Shown here piece after piece: positions 44,918 through 54,829 of a stretch of 64,000 bases of DNA. Under the pieces are notes generated by a model. It had not been told where the DNA came from. It did no database searches and was given only the letters and a program-made list of their open reading frames with translations. Location: assembly GCA_964352815.1 (NCBI GenBank), contig CAYGTO010000001.1, forward strand, positions 248,001 to 312,000. The letters are read 5' to 3'. Each line of letters starts with the position of its first letter. Position 1 is the stretch's first letter. The DNA is from CAYGTO01 sp964352815 (GTDB lineage Bacteria > Pseudomonadota > Alphaproteobacteria > Rickettsiales > UBA3002). The translations under genes and the position numbers were made by a program.

Positions 44918-46195
44918 ATGCTGGCAGATCAGGATCGCATTTTTACCAACCTCTACGGGTTTGAGGATTGGACGCTCAAAGGCGCGAAGGCTCGCGGCGA
45001 CTGGGATAAAACCAAAGACCTGCTCGCGCGTGGCCGCGAGACACTGATTGATCAAGTCAAAGCATCGGGTCTGCGTGGTCGCGGCGGGGCAGGCTTCTCG
45101 ACGGGAATGAAATGGTCATTCATGCCAAAAGAATCAGAGCTGCCCTCCTATTTGGTCATCAATGCGGATGAAGGCGAGCCGGGTACGTGTAAAGACCGCG
45201 AGATCATGCGTCATGATCCGCACAAGCTGCTCGAAGGCTGCGTGATTGCGGGTTTTGCGATTGGTGCCAATGCGAGTTACATCTATGTCCGCGGTGAGTA
45301 TGATGAAATCATCCACCGTTTGAAACATGCGATTGATGAAGCCTATGAGGCTGGGCTGATTGGAAAGAATGCGTGCGGCAGCGGCTTTGATCACGATATC
45401 TACATCCATGAAGGTTCTGGCGCCTATATTTGCGGCGAAGAAACGGCGCTGATTGAATCGCTCGAAGGTAAGAAAGGCCAGCCGCGCCTAAAGCCACCAT
45501 TCCCAGCGATGGCGGGGCTATGGGGCTGTCCGACCACGGTGAATAATGTCGAATCGATTGCGGTCGTGCCAACCATCTTGCGCCGCGGCGCCGAATGGTT
45601 CGCTGGCATTGGCCGTGAAAATAATACAGGCACCAAAATCTATTGTATTTCCGGTCATGTTGAAAACCCGTGTAATGTGGAAGAAGAGATGGGCATTCCG
45701 CTCAAAGAGTTGATCGAGAAACATGCCGGCGGTGTGCGCGGCGGGTGGGATAATCTGCTGGCTGTGATTCCAGGGGGCTCGTCAACGCCACTCATTCCGA
45801 AAGAAGTGTGTGACACGGTGTTGATGGATTTTGACTCGCTCCGCGATGCGCAAACCGGTCTCGGCACCGCGGGTATTATCGTCATGGATAAATCGACCGA
45901 TTTGATTCGCGCGATTGCGCGCCTCTCAACTTTTTATAAGCATGAATCTTGTGGTCAGTGTACGCCGTGCCGCGAAGGCTGCGGCTGGATGGCACGCATG
46001 ATGTGGCGCTTTGTGCGCGGTGAGGCGGAGATCGAAGAAATTGATCAAATCCTCGATATTTCGAAACGGATTGAAGGCCATACGATTTGCGCGCTTGGTG
46101 ATGCCGCAGCTTGGCCGATTCAAGGGCTGATGCGCCACTTCCGACCGATGGTCGAAGAGCGCATTATGGACTATAAACAGCAGATGGCAGCGTAG
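44918..46195 (+). CDS. nuoF: NADH-quinone oxidoreductase subunit F
   Basis: The 425-residue NADH/FMN subunit starts MLADQDRIFTNLYGFEDWTL at ATG 44918, after AGGGAGAG. FMN/NADH sites: GLRGRGGAGFSTGMKWSFMP, INADEGEPGTCKDREIMRHD, ICGEETALIESLEGKKGQPR. The 4Fe-4S cluster N3 uses SCGQCTPCREGCGWM and a later Cys (GHTICALGDAAAWP). A longer reading from 44771 overlaps nuoE and is rejected. Confidence 0.97.
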   Translation: MLADQDRIFTNLYGFEDWTLKGAKARGDWDKTKDLLARGRETLIDQVKASGLRGRGGAGFSTGMKWSFMPKESELPSYLVINADEGEPGTCKDREIMRHDPHKLLEGCVIAGFAIGANASYIYVRGEYDEIIHRLKHAIDEAYEAGLIGKNACGSGFDHDIYIHEGSGAYICGEETALIESLEGKKGQPRLKPPFPAMAGLWGCPTTVNNVESIAVVPTILRRGAEWFAGIGRENNTGTKIYCISGHVENPCNVEEEMGIPLKELIEKHAGGVRGGWDNLLAVIPGGSSTPLIPKEVCDTVLMDFDSLRDAQTGLGTAGIIVMDKSTDLIRAIARLSTFYKHESCGQCTPCREGCGWMARMMWRFVRGEAEIEEIDQILDISKRIEGHTICALGDAAAWPIQGLMRHFRPMVEERIMDYKQQMAA

Positions 46196-46531
46196 ATGTT
46201 TAAGATGATTGCAGAAAAATTGAGCAACCACTTCTATGGTGAAATCGTGAAAGAATTTCCCGGGGTGGTGCTAAAGGAGTCGCCTCACGAAACGGAATCT
46301 ATTACCTTCGTCGTGCGTGACACCAATAAGGGGCGAAAGATCATTATGCGTCTCAAAGAAAAGGAAAGACATGAGACAGAATACGAGCACGTCTACATTG
46401 ATGAGCTGCCCGTTGACGCGCTGCATGCGCTCGTCGGCGAATTAAAATCATTCGTTGATGGCGGGGGAATGAAGGAAACACGTGCCGTTGTTGGGAGTAG
46501 CAACGGTGAAGTAATGTCACAAAAACTGTAG
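46196..46531 (+). CDS. Unknown protein between nuoF and nuoG, 111 aa
   Basis: It starts MFKMIAEKLSNHFYGEIVKE directly after the nuoF stop with no gap. A beta-rich core seems likely: ESITFVVRDTNKGRKIIMRL, KEKERHETEYEHVYIDELP, then a helix VDALHALVGELKSFVDGGG. There is no Cys, signal peptide or membrane helix. No family recognised. The ribosome site would lie in the end of nuoF, suggesting translation by coupling. It could be an assembly factor for the NADH module, but that is inference. Confidence 0.65.
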   Translation: MFKMIAEKLSNHFYGEIVKEFPGVVLKESPHETESITFVVRDTNKGRKIIMRLKEKERHETEYEHVYIDELPVDALHALVGELKSFVDGGGMKETRAVVGSSNGEVMSQKL

Positions 46532-46539
46532 GGTATACC

Positions 46540-48624
46540 ATGCCAACACTGACACTTGATGGAGAAGAAGTCGAATTCGAGCCCGGGATGACGGTCATCC
46601 AGGTGTGTGAGCAAGCGGGCGTTGAAATTCCGCGCTTCTGTTATCACGAAAAGCTCGAAATCGCCGGTAACTGCCGCATGTGCCTCGTTGAGGTCTCGCC
46701 TGGTCCACCGAAGCCAGCGGCTTCTTGCGCGCTGCCAGCTGCGGATGGCATGACAGTAAGCACCAAATCTGAGATGGTGAAAAAGGCGCGTGAAGGGGTG
46801 ATGGAATTTTTGCTCATCAACCATCCACTTGACTGCCCGATCTGTGACCAGGGCGGTGAGTGCGACTTACAGGACCAGTCGATTTATTTTGGTAGCGCAG
46901 AAAGTCGCTATAAAGAACATAAGCGCGCGGTTGAGCCAAAAGAAATGGGCCCGCTGATCAAGACGCATATGACGCGCTGTATTCATTGTACGCGTTGCGT
47001 TCGTTTTGCCGAAGATGTGGCTGGTGTGCCGCAACTTGGTGCGCTGAATCGTGGTGAGGATACGGAAATCACTACCTATCTCGAGAAAGCGCTCGACTCG
47101 GAAATGTCCGCCAATGTGATTGATCTATGCCCGGTCGGTGCGTTGACGTCACGCCCATATGCCTTTGTTGCGCGGCCGTGGGAGCTCACGAAAACCGAAT
47201 CGATCGATGTGATGGATGCGGTGGGTAGCAATATCCGGGTGGATAGCCGTGGTGAAGCAGTGATGCGTGTCTTGCCGCGCCTAAATGAAGAGATCAACGA
47301 GGAGTGGATCTCCGATAAAACACGTTACGCGTGTGACGGCCTTCTGTCACAGCGTCTCGATTGCCCCTATGTTCGCAATAAAGATGGCGCGCTTAAAGAA
47401 GCAAGCTGGGATGAGGCGTTTGATGCGATTGCTGAAAAAGCGAACGCGATCGAGCCGGAACAGATTGGTGCGGTAGCAGGGAATTTGGCGTGTATGGAAA
47501 GCATGATGGCGCTGAAAGATTTGATGGGCCAGCTAGGCTCGCCAAATCTTGATTGCCGACAGGAAGGGGCGAAGATCGATCATAATGACCGCGCGTCTTA
47601 CATCTTCAACACGACGATTCAGGGCATTGAATACGCTGATGCACTTTTGTTGGTCGGCACGAATCCGCGTTGGGAAGCCCCGCTGATTAATTCGCGCATT
47701 CGTAAGTCCTATCTCAAACGTCATTTGCAGCAGATCGCGAATGTCGGGCTGCCAAATGACCTCACCTATCCGGTGACTGAACTTGGCAATAACCCAACCG
47801 TTCTGAATAAGATTCTGGCGGGTGAGCATGAATTTTCAGAGGTGCTGAAACAGGCGCAAAACCCAATGGTTATTCTGGGTTCAACGTCGCTGGCGCGTGA
47901 AGATGGCTCCGCAATTCTGAATGCATGTAAGGCGATTGCGGAAGATTATAACATGATCCGCGACGACTGGAATGGCTTCAACATGCTGCATTATGCGGCA
48001 GCACGTGTCGGCGGCCTTGACCTTGGCTTTGTGCCGGGCGAGGGCGGTAAAGACCTTCCTGAAATGGTTGAAGCGATTGATCGTGATGAAGTGAAAATGA
48101 TGTTCCTTCTTGGCGTGGATGAGATTGACATGGAATATTTCGGTGATGCGTTCATCGTTTATCAGGGGCACCATGGTGACATTGGCGCGCAACGTGCGGA
48201 TGTGATTCTTCCAGCCGCCGCTTATACCGAGAAGAATGCGCTCTATACCAATACGGAAGGCCGCTTGCAGGAAGCATCGCGCGCCGTCTTCCCGCCGGGG
48301 GATGCAAAAGAAGATTGGAAAATTTTGCGTGCGCTCTCAGAAAAATTGGGTGAAGCCTTGCCGTACGATTCGCATGAAGCGCTGCGTAAGCGCATGATGC
48401 GCGAGCTTGCGGACACTTCCGCGAAGGATGATATTGTGCCGGCACCATGGCAGAAAGTAGCGAAACGTCCGAAAAGTTTCCGTATTAAATCGGAAGAGTT
48501 TGAGCGCACGGTACTGAATTTCTACATGACCGATCCGATTAGCCGCTCATCAAAAACCATGGCGGAATGCACGCGTGAGCTTGTGGCACCGAAGGTGATG
48601 GCGAAAACGCAGGAGGCCGCATAA
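46540..48624 (+). CDS. nuoG: NADH-quinone oxidoreductase subunit G
   Basis: The 694-residue subunit begins with a 2Fe-2S ferredoxin domain (Cys34, 45, 48, 63), then a His/Cys 4Fe-4S site (FLLINHPLDCPICDQGGECD), a further 4Fe-4S motif (CIHCTRCVRFAEDVAG) and a molybdopterin-oxidoreductase-like domain without Mo (VDSRGEAVMRVLPRLNEEIN onward). The length matches the mitochondrial-type 75-kDa subunit, shorter than in E. coli. It overlaps the nuoH start by one base. Confidence 0.97.
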   Translation: MPTLTLDGEEVEFEPGMTVIQVCEQAGVEIPRFCYHEKLEIAGNCRMCLVEVSPGPPKPAASCALPAADGMTVSTKSEMVKKAREGVMEFLLINHPLDCPICDQGGECDLQDQSIYFGSAESRYKEHKRAVEPKEMGPLIKTHMTRCIHCTRCVRFAEDVAGVPQLGALNRGEDTEITTYLEKALDSEMSANVIDLCPVGALTSRPYAFVARPWELTKTESIDVMDAVGSNIRVDSRGEAVMRVLPRLNEEINEEWISDKTRYACDGLLSQRLDCPYVRNKDGALKEASWDEAFDAIAEKANAIEPEQIGAVAGNLACMESMMALKDLMGQLGSPNLDCRQEGAKIDHNDRASYIFNTTIQGIEYADALLLVGTNPRWEAPLINSRIRKSYLKRHLQQIANVGLPNDLTYPVTELGNNPTVLNKILAGEHEFSEVLKQAQNPMVILGSTSLAREDGSAILNACKAIAEDYNMIRDDWNGFNMLHYAAARVGGLDLGFVPGEGGKDLPEMVEAIDRDEVKMMFLLGVDEIDMEYFGDAFIVYQGHHGDIGAQRADVILPAAAYTEKNALYTNTEGRLQEASRAVFPPGDAKEDWKILRALSEKLGEALPYDSHEALRKRMMRELADTSAKDDIVPAPWQKVAKRPKSFRIKSEEFERTVLNFYMTDPISRSSKTMAECTRELVAPKVMAKTQEAA

Positions 48625-49652
48625 TGGAATGGTTGGATACGGCACTCACGGATATTGGAGCACCACTCTGGCTCGCGACACCGATTCAAATCATGATGGT
48701 GACCTTGCCGCTCATGATTTGCGTCGCTTACCTCACCTATGCCGAGCGACGTGTCATTGGTTTGATTCAGCTGCGTAAAGGGCCGAATGTGGTGGGGCCG
48801 TTCGGTTTGTTCCAGCCCTTTGCCGATGCCCTCAAGCTGATGCTGAAAGAGTCGGTGATTCCGTCTAAAGCCAGCAGCGTTGTCTTCCTTCTTGCTCCCA
48901 TGATCACCTTCATTCTCGCGATGATTGGTTGGGCGGTGATTCCGATTTCAGAAAGCTTCGTGCTTGCGGACATCAATGTCGGGATTCTCTATATTTTCGC
49001 CGTTTCGTCACTCGGTGTGTATGGCATCATCATGGCGGGTTGGGCGAGTAACTCAAAATACCCGTTCCTTGGCGGAATTCGTTCTGCAGCGCAAATGGTG
49101 TCCTATGAAGTCTCGATTGGTTTCGTGATTGTCACCGTGTTGCTTATGGTCGGCTCATTAAACCTCAGTGATATTGTGCGCGCTCAAGCGGGCGGTATCG
49201 GTAATTGGTATGTGGCGTCTGGCCTGTTCCCGATGTTTATTATCTTTATTGTCTCCATTCTGGCAGAAACCAACCGTCTCCCGTTCGATCTACCGGAAGC
49301 AGAAAGTGAGCTAGTGGCCGGCTTCAATGTCGAATATTCTTCTATGCCATTCGCGCTGTTTTTCCTCGGTGAATATGCCAACATGATTCTAATGTCGAGC
49401 CTTGCGGTTGTCCTCTTCTTAGGTGGCTGGCATGCGCCGATGGAAGCGCTTGCGTTTGTTCCAGGCGGCATCTGGTTTGCCTTTAAAGTTTCGTTCATAC
49501 TATTCATTTTCCTATGGGTGCGCGCGACGTTCCCGCGCTATCGCTATGACCAGCTCATGCGTCTTGGCTGGAAAGTGTTCTTACCGATTTCGCTTCTGTG
49601 GGTCGTGCTCACAGCAGGCTACCTTGTCTACACCAACCAACTTCCAAGCTAA
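48624..49652 (+). CDS. nuoH: NADH-quinone oxidoreductase subunit H
   Basis: The 342-residue protein has eight helices and the NuoH signatures AYLTYAERRVIGLIQLRKGP, NVVGPFGLFQPFADALKLML, and SILAETNRLPFDLPEAESEL. It links the quinone cavity to the proton pumps. Confidence 0.97.
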   Translation: MEWLDTALTDIGAPLWLATPIQIMMVTLPLMICVAYLTYAERRVIGLIQLRKGPNVVGPFGLFQPFADALKLMLKESVIPSKASSVVFLLAPMITFILAMIGWAVIPISESFVLADINVGILYIFAVSSLGVYGIIMAGWASNSKYPFLGGIRSAAQMVSYEVSIGFVIVTVLLMVGSLNLSDIVRAQAGGIGNWYVASGLFPMFIIFIVSILAETNRLPFDLPEAESELVAGFNVEYSSMPFALFFLGEYANMILMSSLAVVLFLGGWHAPMEALAFVPGGIWFAFKVSFILFIFLWVRATFPRYRYDQLMRLGWKVFLPISLLWVVLTAGYLVYTNQLPS

Positions 49653-49661
49653 GAGGAACTC

Positions 49662-50150
49662 ATGCAGGCACTACTCGGACAGCTTCGTTCTTTCACACTT
49701 TATGAGCTATTGCGCGGCATGGCCTTGACGCTGAAATATCTCTTTAAAAAGAAAGTGACGATTAACTACCCCTACGAAAAAGGCCCGCTAAGCCCGCGTT
49801 TTCGCGGTGAACATGCGCTGCGCCGTTATCCGAATGGCGAAGAGCGCTGCATTGCCTGTAAATTGTGCGAAGCAATTTGCCCCGCACAAGCCATTACAAT
49901 TGAAGCGGAAGAGCGTGAAGATGGCTCGCGCCGTACGACACGTTACGATATTGATATGACCAAATGCATTTATTGTGGCTTCTGCCAAGAGGCGTGCCCG
50001 GTCGACGCGATTGTCGAAGGGCCGAACTTTGAATATGCCGCCGAAACGCGCGAAGAATTATTCTACAACAAAGATAAATTGTTGGCGAATGGTGATCGTT
50101 GGGAAACCGCGATTGCGAAAAACTTAGAACTTGATGCGGAATATCGTTGA
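49662..50150 (+). CDS. nuoI: NADH-quinone oxidoreductase subunit I
   Basis: The 162-residue protein carries two 4Fe-4S ferredoxin motifs (CIACKLCEAICPAQA and CIYCGFCQEACPVDA), giving clusters N6a and N6b, with the N-terminal amphipathic helix LLRGMALTLKYLFKKKVTIN. It is 9 bases after nuoH. Confidence 0.97.
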   Translation: MQALLGQLRSFTLYELLRGMALTLKYLFKKKVTINYPYEKGPLSPRFRGEHALRRYPNGEERCIACKLCEAICPAQAITIEAEEREDGSRRTTRYDIDMTKCIYCGFCQEACPVDAIVEGPNFEYAAETREELFYNKDKLLANGDRWETAIAKNLELDAEYR

Positions 50151-50158
50151 TAAGCCGT

Positions 50159-50184
50159 GCGCAAGGCGGTTTTGCCTCTTGCGC
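50159..50184 (+). other. Hairpin in the nuoI-nuoJ gap
   Basis: GCGCAAG/CTTGCGC with an inner GGC/GCC and a TTTT loop, right after the nuoI stop. The 123-base gap is the largest inside the nuo run. No T-run follows, so it may be an RNA-processing or stability site rather than a terminator. Confidence 0.5.
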
Positions 50185-50273
50185 GTGGGGGGCCTCAATG
50201 TTACAAGCACAGCAAAGAAGCCTGAGAGCTTCGAAGACTTGGTGATCACAAACCATAACGAATAAGGGTGGCA

Positions 50274-50900
50274 GTGGAATTAGCAGCAAATGTTTCGACC
50301 ATCGTCTTTGGTGTGTTGTCCATATTTCTCTTAGCGTCTGCGCTTTGTGTCGTCAGTGCTCGCAATCCTGTTCACTCCGTATTATTTCTAATTCTCGCCT
50401 TCTTTAACGCAGCCGGTCTGTTCGTGCTTGTGGGTGCGGAATATCTCGCCATGACATTGGTTGTTGTTTATGTTGGCGCGGTTGCGGTGCTGTTCCTTTT
50501 TGTCGTGATGATGCTCAATGTGAACTTTGAAAAACTCCGCGCGGGCTTCTTGTCCTACCTGCCGCTAGGCGGTCTTGTTGCGCTGATTATTTTCCTTGAA
50601 ATGGCGATGATGATTTACGCGTCGGTGACGAGCGGAACGCCGGTGACGCAACCACAATTTGCCACTCCGCTTGCCACAGAGTTGCATAACACCAAAGCGA
50701 TCGGGATGATTCTGTATACCGATTATTTCATTCTGTTTCAGCTTGCAGGTGTGATTCTCCTGATCGCGATGATTGGTGCGATTGTGCTGACCCTGCGCCA
50801 GCGCCCAGGTGTGCGCCGTCAGGATATTTCAAAGCAGGTCATGCGCACGCGTGACGAATCGATTGTTCTTGTCGATGTAACGACTGGGGAGGGCGCGTAA
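50274..50900 (+). CDS. nuoJ: NADH-quinone oxidoreductase subunit J
   Basis: The 208-residue protein has five helices and the motif SARNPVHSVLFLILAFFNAA, then FVLVGAEYLAMTLVVVYVGA and VAVLFLFVVMMLNVNFEKLR. GTG 50274 is chosen, since AAGGG lies about six bases before it; GTG 50268 abuts that site. Its stop and the nuoK start share a base. Confidence 0.95.
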   Translation: MELAANVSTIVFGVLSIFLLASALCVVSARNPVHSVLFLILAFFNAAGLFVLVGAEYLAMTLVVVYVGAVAVLFLFVVMMLNVNFEKLRAGFLSYLPLGGLVALIIFLEMAMMIYASVTSGTPVTQPQFATPLATELHNTKAIGMILYTDYFILFQLAGVILLIAMIGAIVLTLRQRPGVRRQDISKQVMRTRDESIVLVDVTTGEGA

Positions 50901-51226
50901 TGAATACAGTTTTCTTTGGTGACATCACCCTGTTTCACTATTTAACGCTCGCCTCACTCATCTTTGTGATTGGCGTCTGCGGCATTTTCCTAAACCGTAA
51001 AAATATTATCACCATTCTTATGTCGATCGAGCTGATCCTCTTGTCGGTGAGTATTAATCTCGTTGCCTTTTCGGTGCATCTTGGCGACCTGGTCGGGCAA
51101 GTCTTCTCGATCTTTATTTTGACTGTGGCCGCAGCGGAAGCTGCAATTGGCCTTGCTATTCTCGTGATCTATTTCCGGAGCACCGGCACGATTGATGTCA
51201 CCTCGATTAATAAGATGAAGGGGTAG
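50900..51226 (+). CDS. nuoK: NADH-quinone oxidoreductase subunit K
   Basis: The 108-residue protein has three helices, with IFLNRKNIITILMSIELILL (conserved Glu of the E-channel) and VAAAEAAIGLAILVIYFRST (second Glu). Confidence 0.97.
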   Translation: MNTVFFGDITLFHYLTLASLIFVIGVCGIFLNRKNIITILMSIELILLSVSINLVAFSVHLGDLVGQVFSIFILTVAAAEAAIGLAILVIYFRSTGTIDVTSINKMKG

Positions 51227-51229
51227 GCG

Positions 51230-53224
51230 ATGGCGTTCAACGATATGGTGATTGCGATTGTCTTCCTGCCGCTCATTGCGGCGGCGGTGACCGGCCTGTT
51301 TGTGCGTTCTATTCCTGATCAAAAAGCGCAATATATTACGTGCGGCTTTATGTCGCTCGCAGCGATTCTCTCGGGCATCGTTTTTAAGCAAGTTATCTAT
51401 GATGGGGCCGCCACCAATGTGATGGTCGCGCCATGGATTGTGTCGGGTGACTTTGCGCTCAATTGGTCACTTAAGGTTGATGTGTTGACGGCCGTCATGT
51501 TCGTAGTCGTGACATGGGTGTCGGCAGTGGTGCATATTTATTCTGTCGGCTATATGAGCCACGATCCGCACAAGCCGCGCTTCATGGCATATCTCTCGCT
51601 CTTTACCTTCGCCATGCTGATGCTTGTCTCGGCTGACAATTTTGTGCAGCTTTTCTTTGGCTGGGAAGGGGTAGGGCTGTGCTCCTATCTTCTTATTGGT
51701 TTCTGGTTCCAGAAAGATTCCGCGAATGCGGCGTCGATGAAAGCCTTTATCGTGAACCGTGTCGGTGACTTTGGTTTGGTGCTCGGCGTGCTCATGATCT
51801 TCCTGACATTTGACTCTGTGGTCTTTGAAGATGTCTTCTCCCGTGCGCCAGAATTTGCTGCTGTAACGACCGCCATTTTCGGCTATCAAATTGGTATTAT
51901 CGATGTTGCCTGTATTCTTCTTTTCGTCGGTGCGATGGGAAAATCCGCACAGCTGTTACTCCACACCTGGCTCCCTGATGCGATGGAAGGTCCAACGCCC
52001 GTATCGGCATTGATTCACGCAGCAACCATGGTCACGGCTGGTGTCTTCCTTGTGGCGCGTTGTTCACCGCTCTTTGAATATGCGCCGAATGCATTGATGA
52101 TTGTTACGTTGGTTGGTGGTTTAACCTCCTTCTTCGCGGCAACGATTGGCCTAACACAGTTCGATATTAAACGTGTGATTGCTTACTCAACCTGTTCGCA
52201 GCTCGGTTACATGTTCTTCGCGTGCGGTGTCTCTGCCTACGCGGCGGGTGTCTTCCACCTAATGACTCACGCCTTCTTTAAAGCATTGCTCTTTCTCTGC
52301 GCAGGCTCGGTGATTCACGCTATGTCGAATGAGCAAGATATGCGTCATATGGGCGGCTTATGGAAAAAGATTCCAAAGACCTATGCGATGATGTGGATCG
52401 GCTCTCTCGCACTAGCTGGCCTGCCATTCTTCTCGGGCTATTACTCGAAAGACATCATCATTGAAGCGGCCTTTGCGAGCGGTACGACTCACGGCATGAT
52501 CGCGTTTTACCTTGGTCTCGCAGCCGCGCTGATGACCGCATTCTATTCCTTCCGTCTGCTCTTCATGACCTTCCATGGCGAGTCGCGTGCGAGCAAAGAA
52601 GTGCAAGAGCATGTGCATGAATCACCACGTGTCATGTTGTTGCCGCTTCTATTATTGGTCGCTGGGGCGCTCTTCGCCGGGATGTACGGATATAAGGCGG
52701 GCATGGTCGATGCGAGCGGCGAGTTTTGGCGCGGCGCGATTACTGTGCTGGTCGCAGAAAGCGGTGAACATATTCTTGATGCCGCGCACCATGTGCCGGG
52801 CTGGGTCATCGCCGCACCGATTATTTTGGCTGTACTCGGCATTGGCTTTGCCTTTGTTGCGTACATTCTTATGCCCGACCTCTCTATCTTCATCGCGCGG
52901 GCGCTTCCAGGAGTGCATCGCTTCTTCTACAATAAATGGTATTTCGATGAACTCTATGATGCCCTCTTCGTGCGCAGCTCAAAACGGCTTGGCACATTTC
53001 TCTGGCACCGCGGCGATGAGCAAACCATCGATGGATTCGGCCCTAATGGCATGGCCTTACTCACCACGCGCATCGCAGGGTACGCACGTGCCATGCAGAC
53101 CGGTTTTCTCTATCACTACGCGTTTGTCATGCTGATCGGAGTGATGGTGATGTTGACCTGGCTCTATCTTTCGGGCTCAGGCCTGCTCGTGCGCTTATTG
53201 GTGACATTTGGATTTGGGGCGTAA
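51230..53224 (+). CDS. nuoL: NADH-quinone oxidoreductase subunit L
   Basis: The 664-residue antiporter-like subunit has about 16 helices, including LFFGWEGVGLCSYLLIGFWF, AMGKSAQLLLHTWLPDAMEG, PTPVSALIHAATMVTAGVFL, and the long lateral-helix region near the C-terminus ending LLVRLLVTFGFGA. Three bases after nuoK. Confidence 0.97.
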   Translation: MAFNDMVIAIVFLPLIAAAVTGLFVRSIPDQKAQYITCGFMSLAAILSGIVFKQVIYDGAATNVMVAPWIVSGDFALNWSLKVDVLTAVMFVVVTWVSAVVHIYSVGYMSHDPHKPRFMAYLSLFTFAMLMLVSADNFVQLFFGWEGVGLCSYLLIGFWFQKDSANAASMKAFIVNRVGDFGLVLGVLMIFLTFDSVVFEDVFSRAPEFAAVTTAIFGYQIGIIDVACILLFVGAMGKSAQLLLHTWLPDAMEGPTPVSALIHAATMVTAGVFLVARCSPLFEYAPNALMIVTLVGGLTSFFAATIGLTQFDIKRVIAYSTCSQLGYMFFACGVSAYAAGVFHLMTHAFFKALLFLCAGSVIHAMSNEQDMRHMGGLWKKIPKTYAMMWIGSLALAGLPFFSGYYSKDIIIEAAFASGTTHGMIAFYLGLAAALMTAFYSFRLLFMTFHGESRASKEVQEHVHESPRVMLLPLLLLVAGALFAGMYGYKAGMVDASGEFWRGAITVLVAESGEHILDAAHHVPGWVIAAPIILAVLGIGFAFVAYILMPDLSIFIARALPGVHRFFYNKWYFDELYDALFVRSSKRLGTFLWHRGDEQTIDGFGPNGMALLTTRIAGYARAMQTGFLYHYAFVMLIGVMVMLTWLYLSGSGLLVRLLVTFGFGA

Positions 53225-54829
53225 ATGTTGGCAGAACTTCCGATTCTTTCTACGCTGATTGTCATCCCTCTCATTGGGGCGCTACTCATCATGCTGCTCG
53301 TTGATGAATCGACGGAAGAGGGCAAAGACAATGCGCGTTACGCGGCGCTCTGGACCACGGTGATCACTTTCCTCGTTTCCCTCGTGCTATGGTTTAAATT
53401 TGATAGCGAAACCAACGCTTTCCAATTCGTTGAGAAATCTCCATGGTTCCACGATCTCGGTATCTACTACCATCTCGGCGTCGACGGTATTTCGCTCTTC
53501 ATGATCTTACTGACGACCTTCTTGATGCCGATTTGTGTGTTGTGTAGCTGGGGTTCCATTCGCGAACGTGTCAGCGAATATATGGCGATTTTCTTAGTGC
53601 TCGAAACCTTCGTGATCGGCGTATTCGCGTCTCTCGACACTTTGCTCTTCTACCTGTTTTTCGAAGGTATGTTAATCCCGATGTATTTGATTATTGGCAT
53701 TTGGGGAAGCGAGCGCCGCGTCTATGCCGCGTTTAAATTCTTCCTCTATACGTTGCTTGGCTCAGTGCTCTTCCTCATCGCGCTGCTCTATCTCTACTTT
53801 ACTTTTGGTACGACTGACATTCCACGCCTGATGGAACTCGCACCAACACTCACCCTTGAAATTCAGACGCTTCTATGGTTTGCCTTCTTCGCCTCATTTG
53901 CAGTCAAGGTGCCCATGTGGCCGGTGCACACCTGGCTGCCCGATGCGCATGTGCAAGCGCCGACCGGTGGCTCGGTGATTCTTGCCGGGGTGCTATTGAA
54001 AATGGGAGCCTATGGCTTTATCCGGTTCTCTCTGCCGATGCTACCCGACGCATCTCTAGCATTCGCTGACTTTGTCTTCGTACTTAGTATTGTCGCGATC
54101 GTCTACACCTCACTGATTGCCCTGATGCAGAAGGATATGAAGAAGCTCATTGCCTATTCATCCGTCGCGCATATGGGGATTGTGACTCTTGGTATTTTCT
54201 CTTTTACGAAGCAAGGCATTGAAGGCGCGATCGTACAGATGATTTCGCACGGTGTGGTCTCTGCGGCTCTCTTCCTCTGTGTTGGCGTCGTCTATGATCG
54301 CTTGCATACGAAGAAAATTGATCGGTATGGTGGGCTTGTGCATAACATGCCGCGCTATGCAACCTTCTTCCTTTTCTTCACGATGGCGTCGATTGGTTTG
54401 CCGGGTACATCTGGTTTTGTCGGCGAGATGCTCGTATTGGTCGGAACCTTTAAAGTGTCGAAACTGGCTGCCGCGGGTGCAGCGCTTGGAATGATTCTTG
54501 GTGCCGCCTACATGCTATGGCTCTATCGGCGGGTCTGCTTCGGCGCGCTGACCAAAAGCGATGTGCAGCGTATGGGTGATTTGGTGCCGCGCGAAATGCT
54601 CTATTTCGTGCCGCTGATCGTTATGACCATGTGGATCGGCGTCTATCCATCATCCTACATTAAGCCGATGAGCGTTTCGGTGGATAAGGTTGTTGCGCTA
54701 TTTGCGAACCCGTCACAGACAACACAGGTGGCCACCTTTAAACCATTACCGCTTGATTTTGTGAACGATGCGGCAGCGGCAGAAGCCCCGGCAGAGGCAG
54801 CGAACGAGGAACAAGGGGTGAGCGAATGA
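53225..54829 (+). CDS. nuoM: NADH-quinone oxidoreductase subunit M
   Basis: The 534-residue antiporter-like subunit contains YYHLGVDGISLFMILLTTFL, FEGMLIPMYLIIGIWGSERR, VKVPMWPVHTWLPDAHVQAP and ALMQKDMKKLIAYSSVAHMG. The C-terminal tail is Ala/Glu-rich (AAAEAPAEAANEEQGVSE), longer than usual. It starts at the base after the nuoL stop. Confidence 0.97.
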   Translation: MLAELPILSTLIVIPLIGALLIMLLVDESTEEGKDNARYAALWTTVITFLVSLVLWFKFDSETNAFQFVEKSPWFHDLGIYYHLGVDGISLFMILLTTFLMPICVLCSWGSIRERVSEYMAIFLVLETFVIGVFASLDTLLFYLFFEGMLIPMYLIIGIWGSERRVYAAFKFFLYTLLGSVLFLIALLYLYFTFGTTDIPRLMELAPTLTLEIQTLLWFAFFASFAVKVPMWPVHTWLPDAHVQAPTGGSVILAGVLLKMGAYGFIRFSLPMLPDASLAFADFVFVLSIVAIVYTSLIALMQKDMKKLIAYSSVAHMGIVTLGIFSFTKQGIEGAIVQMISHGVVSAALFLCVGVVYDRLHTKKIDRYGGLVHNMPRYATFFLFFTMASIGLPGTSGFVGEMLVLVGTFKVSKLAAAGAALGMILGAAYMLWLYRRVCFGALTKSDVQRMGDLVPREMLYFVPLIVMTMWIGVYPSSYIKPMSVSVDKVVALFANPSQTTQVATFKPLPLDFVNDAAAAEAPAEAANEEQGVSE

